DNA of 64,000 nt from Burkholderia sp. WSM2230 (GTDB lineage Bacteria; Pseudomonadota; Gammaproteobacteria; Burkholderiales; Burkholderiaceae). Shown piece by piece: positions 42,936 to 51,629 of this stretch. Both the position numbers and the translations under genes were made by a program. The number at the start of each line of letters is the position of its first letter. The first letter of the stretch is position 1. Under the pieces are notes generated by a model, which ran no database searches, was not told the origin of the DNA, and saw only the letters and a list, made by a program, of their open reading frames with translations. The stretch spans positions 1-64,000 of the forward strand of contig NZ_AXAJ01000013.1 in NCBI RefSeq assembly GCF_000472445.1. The letters run 5' to 3'.

Positions 42936-43273
42936 AAAGATTCGAGGGCTTACACGCGTCAGCGTTGTAAGCCCTTTTCTTTTTGCGTCGTAGTTTCGCC
43001 CGCGACTGATCCGCGATCCGCCGTCGCCCCTCCCGGCAAGAATCCACTAGCCAGAAAGCTGAACTACCAACAGCGCTTTCTGGAAATTTCCCGCACCACG
43101 TCCCGCCTTTTCATCCGCCCGACGTCACGCATTCCGACAACACTACGGACTGCGAACATGAGCATTTATTGAGACATAAAGACGTGCAATGATCGCCGCC
43201 GTCTGACCTGGTCGCTGTCCATCAGCGCGGTCAGATGCACTCGCAACACCGCGACGTGCGGCGCCTTCATTTC
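42936..43273. other. Intergenic region after tRNA-Lys
   Basis: It contains the tRNA terminator at its left end. The remaining roughly 290 bases show no gene, repeat or clear regulatory site; a promoter for the small membrane protein gene must lie here if that gene is expressed. Confidence 0.45.
42946..42984 (+). terminator. Rho-independent terminator of tRNA-Lys
   Basis: GGGCTTACA (42946-42954) pairs with TGTAAGCCC (42966-42974) and is followed by TTTTCTTTTT. Confidence 0.92.
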
Positions 43274-43654
43274 ATGGATATGACCAACTTTCTGTTCGAT
43301 CTCGTCTCGAATTTTGCATTGCTCGCGATCGTGCTCATTGCGTGCCATGTATGTAATCGCCTGATCCCGGGGGCTCCACTGAACGGTCCGAGTGTGTTTG
43401 CCGCGCTCGCACTCGCGGCAGTGCTGCTCGACGCCGCCCTCACCTTTCTCGTGTTCGCCGACGCCCGAACGCGCTATGGCCAGTTCAGCACGCCCTCGGC
43501 GTTTTTCGTCCGCAGCGCGGCCTACGCGCTGACTGTCATTGTGGCGTTTGCCTGGGCCGGCGTTCGCCGCCGCAACCGGTCTGCGAAAGCAAGCCCCGGC
43601 AAAGGGCTCGTCATTCCAACATCACCGTATTCGAAATCTCATTTGCCGATGTGA
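43274..43654 (+). CDS. Hypothetical three-helix membrane protein
   Basis: Predicted 126-residue inner-membrane protein with three hydrophobic helices (FDLVSNFALLAIVLIACHVC, VFAALALAAVLLDAALTFLV, AAYALTVIVAFAWAGV) and a basic C-terminal tail (RRRNRSAKASPGKG). I do not recognise the family. Start ATGs lie at 43274 and 43280; neither has a good ribosome-binding site, so expression is uncertain. It sits between tRNA-Lys and the convergent dedA gene. Confidence 0.5.
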   Translation: MDMTNFLFDLVSNFALLAIVLIACHVCNRLIPGAPLNGPSVFAALALAAVLLDAALTFLVFADARTRYGQFSTPSAFFVRSAAYALTVIVAFAWAGVRRRNRSAKASPGKGLVIPTSPYSKSHLPM

Positions 43655-43720
43655 GCAGCGCAGCCGCTCGAATGTGTTTAACTCCGCGAAGCTTCGAGGT
43701 GCGGAGCCCGCAAACAAAAA

Positions 43721-43749
43721 ACGGCGTCGCGAAAACATCGCGACGCCGT
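43721..43749. terminator. Terminator of dedA (and possibly the upstream small gene)
   Basis: ACGGCGTCGCGA (43721-43732) and TCGCGACGCCGT (43738-43749) form a perfect 12-bp stem with a five-base loop. On the minus strand it is followed by TTTTTTG, a good U-run for dedA. On the plus strand only a short T-run follows. Confidence 0.88.
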
Positions 43750-43805
43750 TTGTTCATGCACCCAACTCCGTGGCCTGACTGCGTGGTGTGGCTGTAGCTG
43801 TAGCC

Positions 43806-44471
43806 TTAGCTGGGCTTCGACGCGTTCTTGCGCATCATCTTCCATAGCGCGCCGAGCACGACGGGAACAATCGCCGCACCAATGCCGACGAGCACGATCA
43901 CATTCAGATATTGGCGAATGAACGGAATGTTGCCGAAGAAATATCCCAGCAGCACCAGCAGCAACACCCAGAACAGCGCGCCGGCAACGTTGAAGAGCTG
44001 AAACCGGCTGACCGTCATTGCCGAGGCACCGGCGACAAACGGCGCAAAGGTCCGCACGACCGGAATGAAGCGCGCGAGCACGATGGTTTTGCCGCCATGC
44101 TTTTCATAGAAGTCGTGGGTTCTCTGCAGCGCGCGCCTATCGAGGAAACGCTCAAGGATAGGAATGCGCGAATTGAAAACCTTCGGACCAATCGCTCGCC
44201 CGATCATATAGTTGACGGTATTGCCCGTGGTTGCCGCAACGAAGAGCAGCAGAATGAGCAGCCCGAGATTCATCTGCCCAGACGCGCAAAATGCCCCGCC
44301 TATGAACAGCAGCGAATCGCCAGGCAAAAACGGCAGAATCACGAGCCCGGTTTCGCAGAAAACGATCAGGAACAGCACCGCATAAACCCAGGCGCCGTAC
44401 ACGTGGATGAATTCTCCGAGGAACTTGTCGATGTGCAGCACAAGGTTGGCGAGATGTAGCAGCGTGTCCAA
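43806..44471 (-). CDS. dedA: DedA-family inner-membrane protein
   Basis: Integral membrane protein of 221 residues. DedA proteins act in lipid-carrier flipping (undecaprenyl phosphate or phospholipids), membrane homeostasis and resistance to cationic peptides. The family motifs are FCETGLVILPFLPGDSLLFI, a loop GRAIGPKVFNSRIPILERFL, the FYEKHGGKTIVLARFIPVVR signature with essential Arg residues, and FAPFVAGASAM. I propose the TTG at 44471 as start because AAAGGA lies just upstream and the product then begins MDTLLHLANL, like its relatives. An upstream ATG would add 53 residues without family character. Confidence 0.88.
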   Translation of the reverse strand: MDTLLHLANLVLHIDKFLGEFIHVYGAWVYAVLFLIVFCETGLVILPFLPGDSLLFIGGAFCASGQMNLGLLILLLFVAATTGNTVNYMIGRAIGPKVFNSRIPILERFLDRRALQRTHDFYEKHGGKTIVLARFIPVVRTFAPFVAGASAMTVSRFQLFNVAGALFWVLLLVLLGYFFGNIPFIRQYLNVIVLVGIGAAIVPVVLGALWKMMRKNASKPS

Positions 44472-44655
44472 AAAGCGTCCTTTATGAAGCGAGAGTGAGC
44501 GCGGCGGGGTATTCGACAAAAGACCGGCGGGCGATGGCGTCAGGCATGGCCCGCCGCCCCAAATTGACCGCGTCATGATACCGAAAGTGCCCCGGGGGAG
44601 CCCGAAAAATCTCGGGCATGTTTCCGCCATTTCGGGGCCGTCGCGCTCAAATCGC

Positions 44656-44661
44656 TATAAT
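44656..44661 (+). promoter_or_regulatory. Perfect -10 element abutting the mutL start
   Basis: TATAAT at 44656-44661 ends six bases before the mutL ATG at 44668. If used, the transcript would begin at or next to the ATG, so it would have no leader. No -35 consensus is seen at the proper distance. Confidence 0.45.
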
Positions 44662-44667
44662 TTGGCC

Positions 44668-46740
44668 ATGTCCGAATTCTCCGAAACGCCAGCCCGCGCC
44701 GACGCCTCGCCTGCTGCTGCCGCTGCGCCGGCCCTACGGCCGCTGCGCGCGATCCAGCCGCTGCCCGATCAGCTCATCAGCCAGATTGCCGCTGGCGAAG
44801 TGGTCGAGCGGCCCGCGTCGGTCGTCAAGGAGTTGCTGGAAAACGCGCTCGATGCCGGCGCGCGCACGCTGCGCATTCTGCTGGACGAAGGCGGCGTCAA
44901 ACGCATTTCGATTACGGACGACGGCTGCGGCATTCCCGAGAACGAACTGGCGCTCGCCTTGATGCGCCACGCGACCAGCAAGATCCGCTCGCTCGCCGAA
45001 CTCGAGGCGGTCGCCACACTCGGGTTCCGCGGCGAGGCGCTGGCCTCCATCGCGTCGGTCGCGCAGATGACCATCACGAGCCGCACGGCCGAGGCGCCAC
45101 ATGCCGTGCGCGTCGATGCGCAAACGGGCGTCCTCAGCCCGGCTGCAGGCGCGCAAGGCACCACCATCGAGGTCCGCGAGCTGTACTTCAATACGCCGGC
45201 GCGCCGTAAATTCCTGAAGAGCGAACAGACGGAACTCGGTCATTGCCTCGAACAGATTCGCCGCGCCGCGCTGGCGCGGCCGGACGTCGCCATCTCGGTA
45301 CTGCATAACGGCAAGGCCGTCGAGCACTGGAACGCAAGCGAACCGCCGGCGCGGGTCGCGAAGATTCTCGGCGAAACGTTCGCGACGGCTCATCTGCCGC
45401 TTGACGAATCCGCCGGGCCGCTGGCCGTCTACGGCTGCGCGGGTCTGCCTACCGCGAGCCGCGGGCGCTCGGATCAGCAGTACTTCTTCGTCAACGGGCG
45501 CTTCGTACGCGACAAGCTGCTCACCCATGCCGTGCGCGCCGCTTATGAAGACGTGCTGCACGGCGACCGTTATCCGTCGTATGTGCTGTTTCTCGATCTG
45601 CCGCCCGAAGCGGTGGACGTGAACGTGCATCCGTCGAAAATCGAAGTGCGCTTTCGCGACTCGCGCTCGATCCATCAATTCGTTTTCCACGCAGTCCAGC
45701 GGGCGTTGGCGCGCCATGCAGGGGCGTCGCCGGAGACCACCGTGGGCGGCCATGCAGCGCATCTCCAGGCATTTGCGGACGGAGCGGTGTCGTTCGGGGC
45801 AGCGCCAGTGGCCGGGGCGGGATTGGGCACTTCAGGCGCGATGAACGCCGGGAACGGCGCGGGCAGCGCGGGCGGCTTCAGTCACGGCGCCTCAGCCGGT
45901 TCGGCAGCCGGCGGCTTCAACGGGTCACAGCCGCAGCCGGGCAACACCTGGATGCGCCAGTCGCGCATGACCCAAGGCACGCTGCCCGTCGCGCAGCCGC
46001 TCGCTTTCTACGACGCGCTGTTCGGTCGCAAAGACACCAACGCGGGCACGCCGCAGGCTGCGACGCTTTTCGAAGCTCGCGATTCAGCCGCCGAAGGCTC
46101 GTCGCCGTATAACGCGTCGGCGCCGTACGCACCACCCTCCTTCCATCCCGCCGACGACCAGCCGCTTGGCTTCGCGCTCGGCCAGATCCACGGCATCTAT
46201 GTGCTCGCGCAAAACGCGCACGGCCTTGTAATCGTCGACATGCACGCGGCGCACGAACGCATTCTCTACGAGCAGTTCAAGAACGCGTTGGCCGATCGCA
46301 CGATTGCCGTGCAGCCACTGCTGATTCCACAGACCATGCAGGCTGACCCCGTCGAGATCGGCACCGTGGAAGAAGAGCGCGACACGCTCGACGCACTCGG
46401 CTTCGACCTCGCCGTGCTGTCGCCGACCACGCTCGCCATCCGCGCGGTGCCGGCGTTGCTGAAAGACGCCGATCTGCAGGCATTGGCGCGCGCGGTTCTG
46501 TCCGATCTGCATGCGTACGGCGGCTCGCGCGTGTTGACCGAGCGTCAGCATGAACTGCTCGGCACGCTTGCCTGCCATCACGCGGTGCGCGCCAACCGGC
46601 GTCTCACGCTTGATGAGATGAACGCGCTGCTGCGTCAAATGGAGGCGACCGAGCGCGCCGATCAATGCAACCACGGGCGTCCGACGTGGTATCAATTGAC
46701 GCTCTCCGATCTCGACCGCCTGTTCATGCGCGGACAGTGA
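44668..46740 (+). CDS. mutL: DNA mismatch repair protein MutL
   Basis: GHKL ATPase of 690 residues that couples MutS mismatch recognition to strand cleavage. The ATPase motifs are ELLENALDAGART, ITDDGCGIPENEL and TLGFRGEALASI. A Gly/Ala/Ser-rich linker (about 395-430) leads to the C-terminal domain. It carries DMHAAHERILYE (about 522), a full D-x-H-A-x2-E-x4-E endonuclease motif, with ACHHAVRAN and CNHGRPTW further on. Unlike E. coli MutL it should therefore nick DNA itself, without MutH. No ribosome-binding site precedes the ATG, and miaA follows. Confidence 0.96.
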   Translation: MSEFSETPARADASPAAAAAPALRPLRAIQPLPDQLISQIAAGEVVERPASVVKELLENALDAGARTLRILLDEGGVKRISITDDGCGIPENELALALMRHATSKIRSLAELEAVATLGFRGEALASIASVAQMTITSRTAEAPHAVRVDAQTGVLSPAAGAQGTTIEVRELYFNTPARRKFLKSEQTELGHCLEQIRRAALARPDVAISVLHNGKAVEHWNASEPPARVAKILGETFATAHLPLDESAGPLAVYGCAGLPTASRGRSDQQYFFVNGRFVRDKLLTHAVRAAYEDVLHGDRYPSYVLFLDLPPEAVDVNVHPSKIEVRFRDSRSIHQFVFHAVQRALARHAGASPETTVGGHAAHLQAFADGAVSFGAAPVAGAGLGTSGAMNAGNGAGSAGGFSHGASAGSAAGGFNGSQPQPGNTWMRQSRMTQGTLPVAQPLAFYDALFGRKDTNAGTPQAATLFEARDSAAEGSSPYNASAPYAPPSFHPADDQPLGFALGQIHGIYVLAQNAHGLVIVDMHAAHERILYEQFKNALADRTIAVQPLLIPQTMQADPVEIGTVEEERDTLDALGFDLAVLSPTTLAIRAVPALLKDADLQALARAVLSDLHAYGGSRVLTERQHELLGTLACHHAVRANRRLTLDEMNALLRQMEATERADQCNHGRPTWYQLTLSDLDRLFMRGQ

Positions 46741-46783
46741 CCGTGCGCTTCCCGAGATTCGATCCACGAGCGGCGGCACGCCC

Positions 46784-47743
46784 ATGACCGCACGCAAGCC
46801 CACGCCTATTCCGATTCCGTGCCTGCTCGGCCCGACTGCGTCTGGCAAGACCGCGGCGGCACTCGCGTTGGCGGCGAGGCAGCCGGTCGAAATCGTGAGC
46901 GTCGATTCGGCGCTCGTCTATCGCGAGATGGACATCGGCACCGCCAAGCCGAGCGCCGAAGAACGCGCGCTCGCGCCGCATCATCTGATCGATATCGTCG
47001 ATCCCGCCGACGCCTATTCAGCCGCCCAGTTTCGCGCCGACGCATTACGTCTCATCGCCGGGATCAGCGCGCGCGGACGGGTGCCGCTGCTGGTCGGCGG
47101 CACGATGCTGTACTACAAGGCGCTGACCCAAGGACTCAACGACCTGCCCGCCGCCGACGCCACCGTGCGCGCGCAACTCGACGCCGACGCCGCGCGCGAC
47201 GGCTGGCCCGCGCTACATGCTCGGCTCGCGGCAGTGGATCCGGCGACAGCGGCGCGCCTCGCGCCCAACGATTCGCAGCGTATCCAGCGCGCGCTCGAGG
47301 TGTTCCTGCTGACCGGCGAACCGATGTCGGCGCTGCTCGCCGCGCCCGCCCGCACCGACGAGGCCGCAGCCAAGTGGCGCTTCGTGCCGATCGCGCTCGA
47401 GCCGTCCGAGCGCAGTGTGCTGCACGCGCGCATCGAGCAGCGCTTCGACGCGATGCTGGCCAACGGTTTCATCGACGAAGTGGTGAAGCTGCGCGCACGC
47501 GGAGACTTGTCGCCGGACATGCCGTCGATGCGTTGCGTCGGCTACCGGCAGGTTTGGGAGTATCTGGACGGGGCGGTCGACTATTCGACCATGCGCGACA
47601 AAGGCGTCTTCGCGACCCGGCAATTGTGCAAGCGGCAGCTCACATGGCTGCGCAGCATGAACGAGCGCGTGGTGGTGGACTGCTGCGACCCGCATGCGAC
47701 GGCGCGGGTGCTTGAGGTGATCGAAAAACTGACCGGAGCTTGA
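46784..47743 (+). CDS. miaA: tRNA dimethylallyltransferase MiaA
   Basis: Adds a dimethylallyl group to A37 of tRNAs that read UNN codons. The 319-residue product has the P-loop LLGPTASGKTAAAL, VSVDSALVYREMDIGTAKPS, VGGTMLYYKALTQGL and MRCVGYRQVWEYLDG, all characteristic. It follows mutL after 43 bases, the usual order mutL-miaA. It converges on purM across a hairpin. Confidence 0.96.
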   Translation: MTARKPTPIPIPCLLGPTASGKTAAALALAARQPVEIVSVDSALVYREMDIGTAKPSAEERALAPHHLIDIVDPADAYSAAQFRADALRLIAGISARGRVPLLVGGTMLYYKALTQGLNDLPAADATVRAQLDADAARDGWPALHARLAAVDPATAARLAPNDSQRIQRALEVFLLTGEPMSALLAAPARTDEAAAKWRFVPIALEPSERSVLHARIEQRFDAMLANGFIDEVVKLRARGDLSPDMPSMRCVGYRQVWEYLDGAVDYSTMRDKGVFATRQLCKRQLTWLRSMNERVVVDCCDPHATARVLEVIEKLTGA

Positions 47744-47771
47744 TGCCGCGATAGCGCGGCGAAATTCCAGA

Positions 47772-47810
47772 AGCCCGCGCGGCGTTGGCTACATTCACGC
47801 CGCGCAGGCT
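47772..47810. terminator. Hairpin between convergent miaA and purM
   Basis: AGCCCGCGCGGCG (47772-47784) and CGCCGCGCAGGCT (47798-47810) pair over 13 bases with one mismatch. No T-run is present. It probably helps terminate both convergent transcripts. Confidence 0.5.
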
Positions 47811-47842
47811 ATGACGCTCTACGACGCGCCTATAAACCGCAA

Positions 47843-48910
47843 TTAAACGACAACCGTCTGCGCTTCACCGGCGGCGCTTTCCCGAATCACGCCGATCTTC
47901 CAGACCTGCTCGCCCGCCGCGGACAACAGACCGATCGCGGCGTCCGCATCGGCAGCCGACACGACGACTGCCATACCAATACCGCAGTTGAATACGCGAT
48001 GCATTTCCGCGTCCGCCACGCCGCCGTGCTTCTGCAGCCACGAAAACAGCGGCGGCAGCGGCCAGCCGCGATGATCGAGCTCGGCCGTCAGGCCTTCGCG
48101 CAGCACGCGCGGAATGTTTTCGACGAGCCCGCCGCCCGTGATGTGCGCCATGCCCTTCACGGCGATCTGCTGCATCAGCGCGAGGAGCGGCTTCACGTAG
48201 ATATGCGTGGGCGCCATCAGTGCGTCGGCGAGCGAACGGCCGTCGAAGTCCGCATTCAGGTCGGGCTGCGCGCGCTCGATAATCTTGCGGACGAGCGAAA
48301 AACCATTCGAATGGATGCCGCTCGAGGCGAGGCCCAGCACCACGTCACCCGGGGCGATGGTGCTGCCGTCGATAATCTTGCTCTTCTCGACCGCGCCGAC
48401 CGCGAAGCCGGCCAGGTCGTATTCGCCGTCCGGATACATGCCCGGCATTTCAGCCGTTTCGCCGCCGATCAGCGCGCAACCCGCCAGTTCGCAACCCTGA
48501 GCGATGCCCTTCACGACCGTGGCCGCAGTGCCGACGTCCAGCTTGCCGCACGCGAAGTAGTCGAGGAAAAAGAGCGGCTCGGCGCCTTGCACGAGAATGT
48601 CGTTCACGCTCATCGCGACCAGGTCCTGGCCCACGGTGTCGTGCCTGTTCAACTGGAACGCGAGGCGCAGCTTGGTGCCCACGCCGTCAGTGCCCGACAC
48701 GAGGACCGGTTCCTTGTACCGCTTCGGCACCTCGAACAGCGCGCCGAATCCGCCGATGCCGCCCAGCACGCCGTCGCGCATCGTCTTTTTGGCAAAAGGC
48801 TTGATTGCGTCGACCAGCGCGTCGCCCGCGTCGATGTCCACGCCAGCGTCGCGGTACGACAACCCTTGGGCCGAATCAGTGGAATTCGGGGCGGATTTCG
48901 GTTGATTCAT
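47843..48910 (-). CDS. purM: Phosphoribosylformylglycinamidine cyclo-ligase PurM
   Basis: Purine biosynthesis: ATP-dependent ring closure giving aminoimidazole ribonucleotide. The 355-residue product has LSYRDAGVDIDAGDALVDAI, the catalytic-site block VSGTDGVGTKLRLAFQLNRH, GQDLVAMSVNDILVQGAEPL and ALIGGETAEMPGMY. The start at 48910 (MNQPKSAPNSTD) matches the family. Transcription probably begins at the TAAAAT on the minus strand within the palindrome at 48931-48949. Confidence 0.96.
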   Translation of the reverse strand: MNQPKSAPNSTDSAQGLSYRDAGVDIDAGDALVDAIKPFAKKTMRDGVLGGIGGFGALFEVPKRYKEPVLVSGTDGVGTKLRLAFQLNRHDTVGQDLVAMSVNDILVQGAEPLFFLDYFACGKLDVGTAATVVKGIAQGCELAGCALIGGETAEMPGMYPDGEYDLAGFAVGAVEKSKIIDGSTIAPGDVVLGLASSGIHSNGFSLVRKIIERAQPDLNADFDGRSLADALMAPTHIYVKPLLALMQQIAVKGMAHITGGGLVENIPRVLREGLTAELDHRGWPLPPLFSWLQKHGGVADAEMHRVFNCGIGMAVVVSAADADAAIGLLSAAGEQVWKIGVIRESAAGEAQTVVV

Positions 48911-48930
48911 GGGGGGAGTGCTCGAAGGTC

Positions 48931-48949
48931 GGTAAAATGCGATTTTACC
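48931..48949. promoter_or_regulatory. Palindrome with back-to-back -10 elements (purM/perM)
   Basis: GGTAAAAT-GCG-ATTTTACC is a perfect 8-bp inverted repeat. It contains TAAAAT on both strands (48933-48938 plus, 48942-48947 minus), suitably placed for purM (about 30 bases before its ATG) and for the divergent permease gene. It may be a shared promoter or an operator; no -35 boxes are clear. Confidence 0.5.
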
Positions 48950-49059
48950 CGATGCCGATCCAGAGTTGGCGCTTAGCGCTGACTCCGGTCCCATACCGAG
49001 TTGCCGGCCGGCTGGCTGGAATTTGATGACCCGGTTCCGACGACACCAGGGAAACAACT

Positions 49060-50136
49060 TTGCAACAGAACTCCTCGATACTGACTCCGGTGCAGCGCCG
49101 CGCCTTCATCTGGCTCGCCATTGCGCTCGGCGTCGGCATTCTGCTGTGGCTGCTGAGCCCGGTTCTCACGCCTTTTCTGCTCGGCGCGATTCTCGCGTAC
49201 ATCCTGCAGCCGGGCGTCGCGTGGATGGTGCGCCGGCGTGTGCCGCGCGCGCTCGCGGCCTTGCTGATGATGCTGCTTTTCACGCTGCTGATCACGCTGC
49301 TCGTGCTGCTGGTGTTCGCCGTCATCCAGAAAGAAGGGCCGCAGTTGCGGCAGCAGGTGCCGTTGCTGTTCACCCATATCAACGCGTGGCTGCAACCCAA
49401 GCTCGCGCTGCTGGGCCTCGCGGATTCGCTCGACTTCGCGAGCGTGCGCGATCTGGTAATGGGACAGCTCGAAGGCAGCGCACAAACGGTCGCGCGTTAT
49501 GCATGGACCTCCATCGTGACGAGCGGCAATGTCATGATGACGGTGATCGGCAATCTGGTGTTGGTGCCGCTCGTGCTGTTCTATCTGCTGTACGACTGGA
49601 ACCGCATGCTGCTGCGCGTGCAGAGCGTGGTGCCGCGGCGCTGGCTCGACAAGACGCTGCAACTTGCACGCGACATGGATCAGATGCTGTCGCAATACCT
49701 GCGCGGCCAGTTGCTCGTCATGGGCGTGCTCGCCGTGTTCTACGCGGTCGCGCTCAGCATCGCCCGCTTTGAGATCGCCCTTCCGGTGGGCATTTTCACG
49801 GGACTCGCGGTATTCATTCCGTACATTGGCTTCGCCACCGGCCTCGCGCTGGCGCTGCTCGCGGCCTTGCTGCAATTCGGCAACTGGTACGGCTTCGGCG
49901 CGGTCGCGCTGATTTACGGCGTCGGTCAGATCCTGGAGAGCTTTTTTCTGACGCCGCGTCTGGTCGGCGAGCGAATCGGCCTGCACCCGCTCTCGGTCAT
50001 TTTCGCGTTGCTCGCGTTCGGTCAGTTGTTCGGCTTTTTCGGCGTGTTGCTCGCGTTGCCGGTGAGCGCGATTCTCTCGGTGGCGATGCGCGAGCTGCGG
50101 CAAAGCTATCTGGAAAGCACGCTGTACAACAATTGA
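49060..50136 (+). CDS. perM: AI-2E/PerM-family transporter
   Basis: Integral membrane protein of 358 residues. It has N-terminal helices (RRAFIWLAIALGVGILLWLL, FLLGAILAYILQPGVAWMV), a periplasmic/cytoplasmic region, and C-terminal helices with the family blocks GNLVLVPLVLFYLLYDW, GIFTGLAVFIPYIGFATGLA and ESFFLTPRLVGERIGLHPLS. Members include AI-2 exporters and sodium/proton antiporters; the substrate is unknown here. The start appears to be a TTG at 49060 with AGGGA upstream; the next in-frame Met would delete the first helices. It is divergent from purM and precedes hda, the common order. Confidence 0.88.
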   Translation: MQQNSSILTPVQRRAFIWLAIALGVGILLWLLSPVLTPFLLGAILAYILQPGVAWMVRRRVPRALAALLMMLLFTLLITLLVLLVFAVIQKEGPQLRQQVPLLFTHINAWLQPKLALLGLADSLDFASVRDLVMGQLEGSAQTVARYAWTSIVTSGNVMMTVIGNLVLVPLVLFYLLYDWNRMLLRVQSVVPRRWLDKTLQLARDMDQMLSQYLRGQLLVMGVLAVFYAVALSIARFEIALPVGIFTGLAVFIPYIGFATGLALALLAALLQFGNWYGFGAVALIYGVGQILESFFLTPRLVGERIGLHPLSVIFALLAFGQLFGFFGVLLALPVSAILSVAMRELRQSYLESTLYNN

Positions 50137-50206
50137 TTGTCTGCTCCGCTATCCCGGCTCGCCGGGCGCTTCGCGGCGCGAGCCCTACTTTCGGCATTAA
50201 CCTACT

Positions 50207-50950
50207 GTGCTTCGTCAACTGACGCTCGATCTCGGCACTCCGCCGCCATCGACATTCGACAATTTTTTCGCCGGCGCAAACGCGGAGCTCGTCACGCGCC
50301 TGCGCGAGCTCGACAGCGCCCTCGCCGCCGGACCGGTCGCCGACCGCACCTTCTACGTCTGGGGCGAAGCGGGAAGCGGCCGCACCCATCTGCTGCAAGC
50401 GCTGGTGCACGAAGCGCCGCCCGGCCACGCGCGCTTTGCGGGTCCGCAAAGCAGTCTCGCCGCGTTCGGTTTCGATCCGCGCGTGGCGCTCTATGCGATC
50501 GACGATTGCGACGGCCTTTCTGCCGCGCAGCAGATCGCCGTGTTCAATCTCTTCAACGAGGTGCGCGCGCATCCCACGAGCGCGCTCGTCGCCACCGGCA
50601 ATGCGCCGCCCATTGGCATGACGGTGCGCGAAGACTTGCGCACGCGGCTCGGCTGGGGTCTCGTGTTCCATCTCGCGCCGCTGCCCGACGACGCCAAGGC
50701 GGCGGTGCTGAAACGCGCCGCACGCGAGCGCGGCATCATGCTCGCCGACGACGTGCCCGCCTATCTGCTCACGCATTTTCGCCGCGACATGCCAAGCCTG
50801 ATGGCGCTGCTCGACGCGCTCGACCGCTTTTCGCTCGAACAAAAGCGCGCGGTCACGCTGCCGCTTCTGCGCACGATGCTGGCTTCGCCGGGCCAGGAGG
50901 CCCCCGCCGCGTCGTCCGCCGCTTCAAGTAAAATAGATCCCCATGGCTAA
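50207..50950 (+). CDS. hda: DnaA inactivator Hda
   Basis: AAA+ protein that with the sliding clamp triggers hydrolysis of DnaA-bound ATP to limit re-initiation of replication. The 247-residue product starts with a GTG (50207) and has the clamp-binding motif QLTLDL near the N-terminus (LRQLTLDLGTPPPSTFDNFF). The P-loop-like GEAGSGRTHLLQAL (Arg instead of Lys, as in E. coli Hda), the DDCDGL Walker-B region and an arginine-rich sensor region (LRTRLGWGLVFHLAPL) follow. It overlaps the HAD gene by eight bases. Confidence 0.93.
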   Translation: MLRQLTLDLGTPPPSTFDNFFAGANAELVTRLRELDSALAAGPVADRTFYVWGEAGSGRTHLLQALVHEAPPGHARFAGPQSSLAAFGFDPRVALYAIDDCDGLSAAQQIAVFNLFNEVRAHPTSALVATGNAPPIGMTVREDLRTRLGWGLVFHLAPLPDDAKAAVLKRAARERGIMLADDVPAYLLTHFRRDMPSLMALLDALDRFSLEQKRAVTLPLLRTMLASPGQEAPAASSAASSKIDPHG

Positions 50951-51629
50951 TCTCGCACTCTTCGACCTCGACCACACGCTCATTCCTACCGACAGCGACC
51001 ACGAATGGGGCCGCTTCATGGTGAAACACGGCATGGTCGACGCCGAAAATTTCGCCCGTGAAAACGACCGCTTCTACGCCGACTACAAGGCCGGCAAGCT
51101 CGACATTCAGGCCTATCTGATCACCATGCTGACGCCGCTCGCCAAATACACGCGCGCGCAACTCGCGGACTTTCACGCACAGTACATGCATGAAGTAATC
51201 ACGCCGGCCATCCTTCCGGCGGCAGTCGAACTGGTCAAGCGGCACCGCGAAGCCGGCGACCTGTGCTGCGTGGTCACCGCGACCAACGAATTCATCACCC
51301 GTCCCATTGCGAGCGCATTCGGCGTGGACACGCTGATCGCCTGCGAAGCGGAAACCGTCGACGGCCAGCCGCATTCGGCCTACACCGGCCGCCCCACCGG
51401 CACGCCCAGCTACAAGGAAGGCAAGATCGTGCGCACCGAGGCATGGCTCGCGTCGCTCGGCAAGACCTGGAGCGACTTCGAGCGCAGCTATTTCTACAGC
51501 GATTCGCACAACGACATTCCGCTGCTCGAAAAGGTCACCGACCCGATTGCGACCAATCCCGACGACACATTGCGTGCCCATGCAGAGGCCAAAGGCTGGC
51601 GCATCCTCGAACTCTTTCAACCCACGTGA
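50943..51629 (+). CDS. HAD-IB family phosphatase (SerB-like)
   Basis: HAD-superfamily hydrolase of 228 residues with the nucleophile motif FDLDHTLIPTDSD, motif II VVTATNEFIT and motif IV YFYSDSHNDIPLLEKV. The helical cap (ENFARENDRFYADYKAGKLD) fits the HAD-IB type (phosphoserine- or histidinol-phosphatase-like). The substrate is not fixed. It overlaps hda upstream and pcnB downstream (GTGA), forming a tightly coupled hda-HAD-pcnB run. Confidence 0.9.
   Translation: MANLALFDLDHTLIPTDSDHEWGRFMVKHGMVDAENFARENDRFYADYKAGKLDIQAYLITMLTPLAKYTRAQLADFHAQYMHEVITPAILPAAVELVKRHREAGDLCCVVTATNEFITRPIASAFGVDTLIACEAETVDGQPHSAYTGRPTGTPSYKEGKIVRTEAWLASLGKTWSDFERSYFYSDSHNDIPLLEKVTDPIATNPDDTLRAHAEAKGWRILELFQPT

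Noticed and set aside
42860..43273. Integration site of a genomic island at tRNA-Lys
   Set aside because: No integrase, no duplicated tRNA 3' end and no foreign-looking genes follow; the downstream genes are ordinary chromosomal ones.
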